From NCBI GenBank assembly GCA_035235625.1, contig CP141140.1, forward strand, positions 46,557,351 through 46,621,350: DNA of 64,000 nucleotides, written 5' to 3'. The notes under the pieces were generated by a model. That model was not told where the DNA came from. It saw only the letters and a list, made by a program, of their open reading frames with translations, and made no database searches. This document shows, in pieces, positions 26,382 to 37,234 of this stretch. The stretch is from Saururus chinensis (Eukaryota; Streptophyta; Magnoliopsida; Piperales; Saururaceae). Position numbers and translations under genes: made by a program. Each line of letters begins with the position of its first letter. Within the stretch, counting starts at the first letter, position 1.

Positions 26382-27405
26382 CATACGTGATTTGAAAGTT
26401 CAAGATTAAAAACTATGCTGAGTATTAAACGTAAAAAGTTTATTTCATACACTGATCTACACAAATCACTTAGTTATGACTATGAATAATTAATTTAAGT
26501 GATTATAGAAGCATTAGGCAAATTTAGGGTAATTTGAGAAGTTTAATACTAAATCAATTAATCACTAGATTTTGTATTGAAGTGATTGATCAGTTGGTGC
26601 TTGAAAAAGTCTTTGTAATTTTTGGTTGTGAGTTTCCAAATTGATCACTTGATAAATTTTACTGAAATGAAACCAGTGATCTATCGATCGTTGTCAATTA
26701 AAGTTACCTAGTTTAAGTATTTTGAAAAATATATCATTTTTAATTGAACTCTATAACTTAAACCGACTTAATGACCTCTATAAGAGGTAGCTAAAGACGA
26801 AATTGAAGTGACAAAAATCTAGAATTTGAGAGAGAAAAAATGGAGAAGTACTTTTGTATTAGTTTTCCCTAAAAACTATCATGTACCTGAGTGACCAGTT
26901 TTAATAGTGATTAATTGAGAAGAGACACAACAAAGAAAGTTTTTTATACACAAATCTAAAGAGATTCTCAGCCAATTCTTTAAAAGTCAATTGAAGAGAT
27001 TCAAAGTTAAGCTCAAGTTAAGAGGAAATTTATTGAGGAGGCTAGAAGAGGACAAAAATAAAACAAGGATGGATAAAACTTCAGGACTTGGAGGAGATGA
27101 CTTGAATGTTAGTAACAAAAGAAGAATGAGATCTAAACAAAGAAGAGTTATGTTAGAGTCTTAATGAGAGGATGGTGGTTTGTTTGTAAAAAAATTATAT
27201 GTTCTTGCATGCTTATGATTTGAATTGTTAATAAATTGATTATGAATGTATATAAAGTTTAGGTTTCTATTATTTCCGCTTTGTAAATAAATTATTGTGC
27301 ATAGATGTTAAAACTTTTAAATTTTACCAGTTAAAATATTAATTTTAGGAACAATTTAGTGATTCATTATGTCGATTAGACAAAATACATAAGGAAATGG
27401 TACTA
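26382..27405 (+). repeat. Older truncated R-family LTR, copy 1
   Basis: This is the 3' portion of another R LTR in the same orientation as the host LTR to its left, lacking its own 5' end. It resembles 24,530-25,360 internally and ends near 'gtcgattagacaaaatacat'. Compared with copy 2 (35,616-36,790) it lacks about 100 bp near 27,190. Confidence 0.6.
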
Positions 27406-27515
27406 CAAATATTTCCCCTATTGGGATTTAGAAAAATGCTTATGAGACATTGAGTATCACATATGATGGGTTACATTATGCCATCGTAGCCATTCGTTGA
27501 AAACTAGGCCTCTAA

Positions 27516-28058
27516 GGGGTCATTTGGGTACTGAATTAATTCAGTAGCAAATTAATTCAGTAGCGAATTAACTCAAAAAAATTACCGCTGATATTGAATT
27601 ACGTTTGGATAGAGAATTTGTTAGAATAAATTCAGATGTCACGTCAAACCCAATTTTAAAACTTTAAACTAATATAACTCTGTCTCTCGAACTCGGATAT
27701 GCACGTTCTTCATACCATTACGTTTTTAAATTCAAGCTCTATCAAACAAGATCCACAAGGGCAAGTAATTTTGAATTTTTAAAGTGGGTCCTACCTATAT
27801 GGCACGTTTGTTAAGGCTCAAATAGATATGAACGATAACCATTAAAAAATATAAAATCTGAAATTTTTAAAACGGTGATTAGGAGATTGAATCGACTGGT
27901 GATTCAGTGATTTAGGCCGATTCAGGCTTGAAACGGCCTAAATCTAACTTTAGTAACTTCTCACGATTAAATCTAACTTTTTAATTTAGCGCAGCTTCAG
28001 TGCTGAATAGATACTAAATCGATTGAATCTTCTCACGATTCAATACCCAAACAGCCCC
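27516..28058. mobile_element. Tourist-like (PIF/Harbinger) MITE, 543 bp
   Basis: The termini GGGGTCATTTGGGTA and TACCCAAACAGCCCC are inverted repeats of the Tourist type, flanked by TAA on both sides (27,513-27,515 and 28,059-28,061). The paralogous site at 36,850-36,852 is empty and has a single TAA, which confirms the insertion boundaries. It has no coding capacity. TTGAATCGTGAGAAG-like arms extend the pairing inward. Confidence 0.93.
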
Positions 28059-28493
28059 TAAAATCAATAGTTTTAGAATGATGAAATAACTTTATCACAT
28101 GTGAAACTCAACTCAACCATGGTTCTTGGATTTAAAACTATGTTAACCATTCTTTGTCTAATAAACTTATAAAACAAGTTTTAATATAACATAGAAAAAA
28201 TAGGTCTCACTGAAAATAAACGAACTTATGTGCCCGTGCTCAATGAAAACTTCATGTAACAACCAGGTGCCATAAGAAAATCATCCGCCCAATATCCTTC
28301 AAAAAGTCCCGCCATCGCTAGGAGAAATACAATATCTCCTCTCCGCGCTATATTTTCGGAAAGAAACTGAAAAACGGAAAAAAGAGCAGTCGCCGCCAGG
28401 TCTGAACAACTCTGCATTTCTCCGCAAAATTTGGGCATGGAATTTCCCTCATTCGTTCATTTCTCTTCCGTTTCTAGCTATTACAGTTGGCAG
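28059..28493 (+). pseudogene. Duplicated upstream region and first codons of the myosin-binding protein gene
   Basis: It is nearly identical to 36,850-37,288. It includes the AT-rich upstream region, the conserved GC-richer leader and the start codon at 28,437, with an open frame MEFPSFVHFSSVSSYYSW. Homology stops at 'acagttggc' (about 28,490), and sequence like 36,288 onward follows. Only about 18 codons were copied, so no protein is expected, but promoter elements may be intact. Confidence 0.9.
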
Positions 28494-28496
28494 AGA

Positions 28497-28735
28497 AAAA
28501 AATAAAATAATGAGGGATAAAACTTCAAGACTTGGGGGAGATGACTTAAATGTTAGTAACAAAAGAAGAATGAGATCTAAACAAAGAGGAGTTGTGTTAG
28601 AGTCTTAATGAGAGGATGGTAGTTTGTTTATGTTATGTAAGGTCTTATTTGCTAGTATTTTAATTTTAGGTCAAGAGTAGCTGCCTTAGTTTTTACTTTA
28701 GTTGGGGGTTTTTATGTAAAAAATTTGTTTTAGAC
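28497..28735 (+). repeat. R-family LTR fragment joined to the truncated gene copy
   Basis: It matches 36,288-36,513 closely ('ataatgagggataaaac', 'cttgggggagatgac', 'gtcaagagtagctgcc'). The join at 28,494-28,500 therefore links the copied gene start to sequence that lies about 1 kb upstream of the intact gene. Confidence 0.8.
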
Positions 28736-30306
28736 ATTGAAATCTAGGTTGGGTAAAAATTTGGAATCAATTGTACAACAAAATTTTTTAGGGTTAAATT
28801 AAATTTCAAAATTTGGGAAAAAAATTTATTTCAATTTTTTCTTTGAAATTTCTAGTAGTTCTTTATAAATTTAAATAGTGAAAGCAAATAAACAAAAAAC
28901 TTCTGCTGGATTGAGCAACCCTGGGAGCTCATTGACTGCAAGTGAGTGAGTTAGGCCTCTTAGATGTGAGAGGAGTGTTATTCTTGTTTCAGCCAATCAT
29001 GTAGACGATTGAGGCTAGGGGGTATTGGATAGACTATTTTCATTCTATTTCTACCATTGATCAATTTGCCTTCCCTAGAATTGTTTGGTATTCTTCTATC
29101 CACTTTGTGGATGAGGAAACATTAGTGAGTACAGTAGGAGGCACAACAACTAGTGTGACACCAAGTGTCATTGTAGAGGTCATTGCATGTGAACATTGAG
29201 ATTACGATATCCAGACTTTAGTAGATACATCTTTCCATCTGACAATGAGATTATTGGATGTCTCATTGGTCTTCCTTGTGGAAAATCTCTCAACATATCC
29301 ACCTTAGCTCATTCTATGACTGTGGATTTTCGTCTACTTCATGTGATAGCTCAATATGATATATAGAGTGCTAGGAAGGAGAGAGTTGATCACACCATGG
29401 CACAGATCCTATTTATTTTGTTTGAGCTATATCTAGAGCTTGATCCATCTTTCATCATATTCAGTAATATGATGGCATTCCTCTATGGACACACACATGA
29501 GATGTTACCTTATCCGTACATCTTATGCCATATTTTTACGTCTGTTCAATTAAGGGTTCCACTGGCAAAGCCTATTATGATTGGTATGGGACTAATTGAT
29601 GCAGTAGTAGTTAGGAGAATGATGTCACACATGTGGACATGAGACAAAACCCGAGGAGGAACAAGATGTTCATGAGGAGCCAGTTCTTGTTGCAAGACCA
29701 TCTGATCTTTCTAGACCCTTGGCATATGGATATTTAGTGGATTTTTGTTGGCAGTTGCTTGACAAGGTTCAACAAGGTTTTGCAGATCTCAAGAGAATGA
29801 TTCATGACAGATTGCCACTTTCAGACAATGAGAGGGAGATTGATGATGATGCCCCACCTGATGCTGCTCCATTATGTTTATCACTTTTACATGTATTTGT
29901 TGGTTTGGATCTATGATAGTTCATTATATGTTTTTCTTTTACTTTAGGTTGTATTATGAAACTGTTTATGTTATTTGATACATGATGAACATGTGTTTCT
30001 CTTATGATTATTATATTTTCATGTCTTTTGGTGATTACTTGACTTGATGACTTGAATTAAAATTTTTGTTAATTATTTATTCATTTTTTGTCAATTTGTG
30101 CCAAAACGGAGGAGAAAAGGTTAATAAAAATTGAAGTGCTTATTTTCATACTTGATTGAGTAGTGCTATGCAAAAAAAATTTTTTTTGTAAGTGTGTAGG
30201 ATAAGTACAAGTTTTAAAGGCTTTCAAATATCAATTCCAAATAGTCTTAGATGAGCTTAGTCTAGTCAAATCATATGTAGAAGTGAAAGTCAATGCACTA
30301 TGTCAT
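28736..30306 (+). pseudogene. R-family retroelement internal region with a decayed gag-like/plant transposon ORF
   Basis: Open stretches at about 29,050-29,916 read LPRIVWYSSIHFVDEETL, FELYLELDPSFIIFSNMM and HTHEMLPYPYILCHIF, interrupted by stops. The pattern resembles the 'putative plant transposon protein' ORF of plant retroelements; this family call is tentative. A paralogue on the other strand at 61,950-62,933 reads FKAHLELDLPSIIFGEMM, showing it is a repeat family. From 29,917 to 30,306 is AT-rich noncoding DNA leading to the hAT insertion; the same noncoding sequence resumes after 33,407 and runs into the LTR at 33,475. Confidence 0.65.
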
Positions 30307-33300
30307 TAGAGGTGGTAAAGGGTCGGGCTAAAGCCCGGCCTATTCGTGACTAGGCCTAGCCCAACCCTATAAAATAGTTGAGCCATGTTGGGTTGAGAAT
30401 TTCAGCCCCTGGACTGAAATTAGCATAGCCCGATCGATGCCCAAACCTCAATAGCGCCTGCACTAAACCTTACGCCTACTAAAACGGATGCCAACAACTC
30501 TTTTGAGAGGCGTTTGATGTTTGTTCGATCAGCCACAATATCAAAATTGTTTTTTTACTGTTAAGGGACCACTTGATTGGTCTTATAATAAAATTTCAGA
30601 AATTACCCCCCAATAGAGCCATTTTTTGACACTTGGGGGATTTTTCCATCAATTAACAAGGGCTCCTTTATAAATTGGAGGAAAGGGGGAGGTGATTTTT
30701 GACTCCTCACTCTTACTCAATCTATCAAGTCTCAAATTAATCAAGTAATTAAATGCTCAAGCAATCACTCACTCCAATTCCTTCAAGCTCTCTCCTCCAT
30801 TCTTCAAGAAGGCATCTTCAACTCTTCAAGTTCTTCTTCTTCAAACTCTCTCATCTAAATCTGATTCTCAAAAATCAATTCTTCAAAGGGTAATTCTCTA
30901 TGCAAATTTGAAATTTTTTTGTCATATTATTATTTTATTTTATTTTTAAGTTTTTTCATGCTTACTTTCTTTCTAATTGTATCTTGACCTTTCCTTTTTT
31001 AGACAAATGACTCCCTACTCTCACTCTCATTCCATGAATGAGTCCAACTCCAACACTATAGAAAGTCAAATGCCCATCGAACAAGGGAATCTGATTCATC
31101 CTGATTACAAGTTTGACACCTCATTCTCAGAAAATGAAGAGCAACCAATAAAACTAGAAGTGGCGACAACTAGTGGTCATGGTCATGGGCGACAGGCAAC
31201 TATACCAAGTGCACCAAAGAAGCACAAACTTTCTAATGTGTGGGAGCACTTGACAATGAAAGAAGTGTCAGACCCAGATAATCTCAAGCATATGCTACAA
31301 CGAGCAATTTGCAACCACTGCAAAGCACATCCCAGTATCTCCACCAGTAGCATGGGTCATCTTTTTAGACATGTCGACAAGTGCCTTGCAAAAGCCAAAA
31401 GATTAGATCCAGGGCAAACAGAGTTAGCTTGCATGACTAGCTCATCGGCTAGTTTGAGCACTTTTGCATACACTGAAAGTACAAATCAGAGTCAGCTAGC
31501 CCAATACATTATGCAAGCTGAACAACCATTCTCTTTTACAGATGATAAAAAGTTTGAAAGCTATACGAGGTATGCCCTCAACCCATGCTTCCACAAGGTT
31601 AGATTGTATTAAACTTAGTTTAATGCAACAAAGTTAGATTGTATCAAAATCTTCAACGAATATAAAGGTAAGTTCATCGAAACCTTTTTTACGATTCTAG
31701 GTAAAATTTCTATTGCTTTAGATATATGGACTAGTAACCCAAATTTAGGATATATTTGTATTACAACACATTTCATTGATCATGATTGGGAATTAAATAA
31801 AAGAATTATTACTTTTAATTTATTAGAATCTATTCATATGGGAATTGTAATTAGTAGGTCTCTATAATGGTGACTTTCCATGACAATTATATTAATAATA
31901 AAATTCTTTCATTACCTTATATAACACTTCAAATAATAAAAGTGCTATTTATTTTCTTAAATTACAATTGTACCCTATGTAAGATGGAATTTTTTTTCAT
32001 ATAAGATGTTTTATTGTATTGTTAATTTATTTTCTCAAGACAACTTAAATATTGTTAAAGATCATATAGTAAAAATTAGAGATGTGTTAGTTTATATTAG
32101 TTCTTCTCTATCTAGATATGAAGAATTTAGAGATTTATATAAACAATATAGTAAAAAATATAATAAAATTATCTTAAATGTTAAACATAAGTAGAATAGC
32201 ACTTATTTAATGTTATAAATAGAAAGAAATTATAATATTATGGTTTGCCGATAAGTTACCCGATTCTTTATTATGTGATGATGATTTTAAAATTGTGAAA
32301 GTTATTACGAACTTTTTACATGTTTTTTGAAGCTACTAAGCAATTATCGGGTATATATTATCCTATATCTTCTTTAGTTCTTAATCAACTCTATAATATT
32401 AATCTCATGTTTTTGGAATATAGATATAATGATGTATTTAATATGACTTTGGGGTAAATGAAAAGAAAATATAAAAAATATTGGAAAGAACTTCCTAAGA
32501 TTTTTTGTTTAGGTGAAATTAGAGATGCTAGGATTAAGTACATATATTAGATGGTATATATAATAATATGGCTTTAGAATCCAATAGATATATTCAAGAA
32601 GTTAAAAATGCTTAATATTCTTTATATGATATATATGAATCTATGTATGGCAGTAGAAGTCTAGTGCTATAACGCCATCTATAAATAAAAATGACCCTCT
32701 TTGGTTAATACTTAGTATAAATAAATAAAAATATACTAGTACTACCTCTAATAATGATTACTTATGTATTTACAAAATGACTTTATGACTTTTTTAATCA
32801 AAGAAGAAACAAGTAACTTTGACGTTTTAGTTTGGTGGTGAACACATTAAAAAAGTTATCCTATGTTTGCTGCCTTAGCATGTGATTTACTAACTCCTCC
32901 AATGTCTACAATAGCTTCAAAGTATACATTTAGTGTAGAAAATAGGGTATGTGATGATTGGAGGAGTCGCTTAGATCCAATGATAGTGGAGTGCTACCTG
33001 TGCTTGAAGAATTGACTAGGTACAGAAGAGAGAGAGAACAAGCTCTAAAATTAGAAGATGTGCTACAAGAAGACTTTAATAAAATTTTAATTTCTTAGAA
33101 AGTTCAAATGTATTTTTTTTATCATACTATAAGAATAAAGTTGTAGTCTTGTTGAGGTGGTGCCAACCTAGTTAGGATGTACTCATACTATAATGATACA
33201 ATTTTCACCTCCCTAAGATTTATTTTTTTGTAAATTTATAAATTATATGAAATTTTATTGATTTATATTTAAAAAAAAGAATTGAAAGGGCCCTAGGGCC

Positions 33301-33399
33301 ATGACAGGTCTGTATTTAGCTATGAGGGCTAGGCCCAAGCCTCATACTGGGCCTCCAACGAGCCCAGGCAAGGCCTGGTCTATCCCTTTGACACCTCTA
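30307..33399 (+). mobile_element. hAT DNA transposon, 3,093 bp, perfect 8-bp target duplication
   Basis: The left terminus TAGAGGTGGTAAAGGG and the right terminus (inverse TAGAGGTGTCAAAGGG) are inverted repeats. The flanks are both TATGTCAT (30,299-30,306 and 33,400-33,407), the 8-bp duplication expected of hAT elements. GC-rich 'gcccgggcc/ggcctaggccc'-type subterminal repeats follow each TIR. It interrupts R-family noncoding DNA. The transposase inside is decayed. Confidence 0.95.
31007..33085 (+). pseudogene. hAT transposase, BED zinc finger and dimerisation domain, broken
   Basis: The N-terminal open frame (ATG 31,007 to 31,612) has a BED-type finger at about 31,230-31,400: SNVWEHLTMKEV...CNHC...HLFRHVDKC. 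The frame then breaks at a local duplication of 'agttagattgtat' near 31,598-31,650. It resumes with KLDCIKIFNEYKGKF and the hAT core block ALDIWTSN (about 31,710-31,735), HFIDHDWELNKRI, then degenerate pieces (VKDHIVKIRDVLVYISSS, about 32,050-32,110). The C-terminal dimerisation region STIASKYTFSVENRV lies at about 32,910-32,955 and LKLEDVLQEDF at 33,040-33,080. Stops and frameshifts throughout rule out an active protein. Confidence 0.88.
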
Positions 33400-33474
33400 T
33401 ATGTCATGAGTTGTAATTTTTTGTTGATTTTTATTATTGTAATATTTTGTCATGGAATAGCCAAAGTGGCAGAT

Positions 33475-35615
33475 TGTGAGAACATATGAGGCAAATGTAA
33501 TATAATTAGCTAATTTTGATAATCAAAATAAGGGCAAAACTTCATGTACATTTTATTCTTAGAAGTTTGACTAGATCTTATTACGGTTAAGTCAGATTTG
33601 AAATTGATAGACTTGAGAAATAGGAGCACATTGAAAGAATATATGAGGCATATTTATTGTTAATTGGCTAATTTTGATTATCAAAACAATGTCTAAACTT
33701 CATGTATGTGTTAGTCTTATGAGTTTGATTAGATGTACTTATGGTTAAGTCAAATTTGGAATTGATTGCCTTGATAATAAGAGCTTATGTGTAATTAAAA
33801 ATCAAGGTTGAAGACTTAGCTGAGTGTCAAAGGTAAAAGATTTATTTTCATATATTCATATACACAAATCACTTAGTTTTACTTAAGAATAATTAAATTA
33901 AGTGATCCTAGAAGTTTAAGGGAAACATAAGGCAAAATATGAAAAATTATTGTGCATTGATCAATCACTACAAAATACACTAGACAATCGATCGATTGGC
34001 TCTTGAATCAAATAGTGTAAAATTTGGGCAATAGTATATCGATTGATCACCACAAGTTAGTGATTGATCGCTAGAAGAATTTTACCTTAGTTAGAATAGT
34101 GATCAATCGATCACTATTTGAACCGCTTGATTGTTGTCTATGTAACTTATATTTTTTAAGCATTCTGAGAAAGACTTCATTCCTAATTGAAGTCTAACAC
34201 CTAAATAGACTTAATAAACTATATAAGGGTTAGGTGAACACCACATTAAAGAGAGGGAAATCTAAAATTTGAGAGAGAAAGGAAGAGAAGTCATTTTGCT
34301 ATTTTTCCCCAAGAGATCTTCATTATGCTTAAGAGTTTAGTTTTGATGGTGATTGTTTAAGTGACACAACTAAAAGAGAGTTTTTCATACACAAAAATTT
34401 GAGGAGAGAGTTAGCCAAGTTCAATGAGAGATTGAAGACTCAAGACTAAAGTAATAATCAAAAGGAGTTTGATTATAGAGGCTAGAGGAAGATGAAAACA
34501 AAGCAAGGAGAAAAAATATTTCAAGGCGTGAGGAGAAAAGACTTAAAGGCTAACAACCAAAGAATAGAGACATCTAAACAAATGAATAGTTTGTGTTAGA
34601 ATCTTCATAAGATGTTAGTTGTTTGTTTGTGTCTGAGAGTTTAATATTTATCTAATCGACCTAGCGGATCACTAGATTACTCTTAAAACTAGCACTTTCA
34701 ATAAGTAAAAATTAAGACCTAATGTTATCTTAAATCTCAATATCAAAATATCAATCAATCAACACATGAACATAACAATTTACATGAAAAACCCTAACTA
34801 GGGTAAAAAACCATGACAGTTCTAAAAGAACCAAATCATACACTAGAAACTAAGACTTTATATTGACACAAGCAAACCAGAACCTTCTTCAGCTAATACA
34901 AGATCCTCGTGTTTAAATCACTGTTGTTGACCTTTAAGTCTTCTGTTCAAGCACTTGAAACTTACTCTTCCTTACCTTGTCTTCGTCTCCTTATAGTCTT
35001 TAATGAGCACCTCTTATTATCTTGACTTTGTCCTTTCGAAAAATTTCAATCTTCTATTAAAGATATGTTACAACTCCTCTTTGAATACTCTACATATAAA
35101 CTCTTTGAGTTGTAGATTGTCTTCTTCAATTCACCACCTTGATCAATAAAAACACATATACTCCAATTTTTCAAGTTTGGCAATTCTAAATCTAACTCGA
35201 CCACAGTAACCTCAAATCAGATTCTAAGACTCATTATATAGACATAGTTTCTGGACATAATTTTTGACAAAGAAATCAACTAATAAACTAAACATATGAC
35301 TCATATGTTTCTACAATGTCATGTAAGGTCTTGCTTTGGTAGTGCATTGATTTTATGCCAAAAATATTTGTAGTGGTTTTTTAACCTAGTTGGGTTTTTT
35401 CAAGTAAAAATCTTGTGTTCTTGCATAATTTGTGGTTTAATTGATAATTAAAATAATTATGATTAGTCATAGTAATTAGGATTTTTTGATTTCTGGTTTA
35501 AAACAAATTTCTGTGCAAAAGAGGATATAACTTTTAATTTCTTACCTGTTGAAGAACTTGGGTTAGGAGCAATTTAGTGATTCATTAGGTCAATTAGATA
35601 GATATTAAACTCTCA
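33475..35615 (+). mobile_element. R-family LTR, segmental copy 2, with nested inverted R LTR
   Basis: It begins TGTGAGAACATATGAGG after the purine-rich 'ccaaagtggcagat' and ends ATTAAACTCTCA. It is interrupted by 34,634-35,315. Its left neighbour is R internal DNA with the hAT insertion, so it is best read as the 3' LTR of the element whose coding remnant lies at 28,736-30,306. It is paralogous to 24,210-26,381. Confidence 0.78.
34634..35315 (-). mobile_element. Solo R-family LTR nested in an inverted R LTR, copy 2
   Basis: It begins TGAGAGTTTAATATTTATC and ends ATGTTTCTACA, flanked by gtgtc (34,629-34,633) and atgtc (35,316-35,320). It has the same insertion site as 25,372-26,101 in segmental copy 1. 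Confidence 0.8.
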
Positions 35616-36790
35616 CATACATGTTTTGAAAGTTCAAGATTAAAAACTATGCTAAGTGTTAAAAGTAAAAGGTTTATTTTCACACACTAATGTACACAAA
35701 TCACTTAGTTATGACTACGAATAATTAATTTAAGTGATTATGGAAGTTTTAGGCAAATTTAGGGTAAATTGAGAAGTTTAATACTAAATCAATTGATCAC
35801 TGGATTTTGTATTGAAGTGATTGATCAGTTAGTGCTTGAAAAAGTCTTTGTAATTTTTGGTTGTGAGTTTCCAAATTGATCACTTGATAAATTTTACCAA
35901 AATGAAAACTGTGATCTATCGATCATTGTCTATCAAAGTTACCTAGTTTAATTATTTTGAAAAACATATCATTTTTAATTGAACTCTATATCTTAAACCG
36001 ACTTAATGACCTCTATAAGAGGTAGCTAAACACGAAATTGAAGTGACAAAAATCTAGAATTTGAGAGAGAGAAAATGAGAAGTACTTTTGTATTAGTTTT
36101 CCCTAAAAATTATCATGTACGTGAGTGATCAGTTTTAATAGTGATTGATTGAGAAGAGACACAACAAAGAGAGTTTTTCATACACAAACTTGAGGAGATT
36201 GTCAGCCAATTCTTCAATAGTCAATTGAAGAGATTCAAAGTTAAAATCAAGTTAAGAGGAATTTTATTGAGGAGGTCAGAAGAGGACAAAATAAAATAAT
36301 GAGGGATAAAACTTCAAGACTTGGGGGAGATGACTTGAATGTTAGTAACAAAAGAAGAATGAGATCTAAATAAAGAGGAGTTGTGTTAGAGTCTTAATGA
36401 GAGGATGGTAGTTTGTTTATGTTATGTAAGGTCTTATTTGCTAGTATTTTAATTTTAGGTCAAGAGTAGCTGCCTTAGTTTTTACTTTAGTTGGGGGTTT
36501 TTATGTAAAAAATTTTATATGTTCTTGCATGCTTAAGATATGAATTGTTAATAAATTGATTATGAATGTATATAAAGTTTAGGTTTCTATTGTTTCCGCT
36601 TTGTAAATAAAGAGTCCCGTTAGTATGAGCCCGGGCGCATTCCGGCGCGCATGCGCCCGGGCTCATACTAACTTTTCCCGTAAATAAATTCTTGTGCATA
36701 AAAGTTAAATTTTTTAATTTTTACTAGTTAAAATATTAATTTTAAGAACATTTTAGTGATTTTTTAAGTTGATTAGACAAAATACATAAA
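35616..36790 (+). repeat. Older truncated R-family LTR, copy 2
   Basis: It is paralogous to 26,382-27,405, keeps the roughly 100-bp block missing from copy 1, and carries the 69-bp hairpin insertion at 36,611-36,679. No coding sequence is recognised. Confidence 0.6.
36611..36679. mobile_element. 69-bp hairpin insertion with 8-bp target duplication
   Basis: Arms of 22 bp pair perfectly (from GTTAGTATGAGCCCGGG at 36,619 to its inverse ending 36,671) around a 10-bp GC-rich loop. The 8-mer GTAAATAA flanks both sides (36,603-36,610 and 36,680-36,687). The paralogue at 27,283-27,290 has one GTAAATAA and no insert. The outer ends (agagtccc and ttttccc) resemble the ends of the larger MITE at 43,914-44,113, suggesting an extreme deletion derivative. 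Confidence 0.9.
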
Positions 36791-36849
36791 AAAATAATGA
36801 TACTACAAATATTTCCACCATTGTAGCCATTGGTTGAAAACTAGGCCTC

Positions 36850-37234
36850 TAAAATCAACAGTTTTAGAATGACAAAATAACTTTATCACATGTGAAACTC
36901 AACTCTACCATGGTTCTTCTTGGATTAAAACTATGTTAACCATTCTTTATCTAATAACCTTATAAAACAAGTTTTAATATAACATAGAAAAAAAAAGGTC
37001 TCACTGAAAATAAAAGAACTTATGTGCCCCATGCTCAATGAAAACTTCATGTAACAACCAGGTGGCGTAAGAAAATCATCCGCCAAATATCCTTCAAAAA
37101 GTCCCGCCATCGCCCCTAGCAGAAATACAATATCTCCTCTCCGCGCTATTTTTTCGGAAAGAAACGGAAAAACGGAAAAAAGAGCAGTCGCCGCCAGGTC
37201 TGAACACCTCTGCATTTCTCCGCAAAATTTGGGC
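36850..37234 (+). promoter_or_regulatory. Putative promoter and leader of the myosin-binding protein gene
   Basis: This block lies directly upstream of the first ATG and is conserved in the duplicate at 28,059-28,436. It contains a TATA-like 'cttataaaac' near 36,959 and a GC-richer leader (37,040-37,230). Promoter function is inferred from position only. Confidence 0.5.

Noticed and set aside
28226..28438. Conserved - strand open frame also present at 36,931-37,236
   Set aside because: It is the antisense of the duplicated promoter/leader; similarity between copies reflects DNA duplication, not coding.
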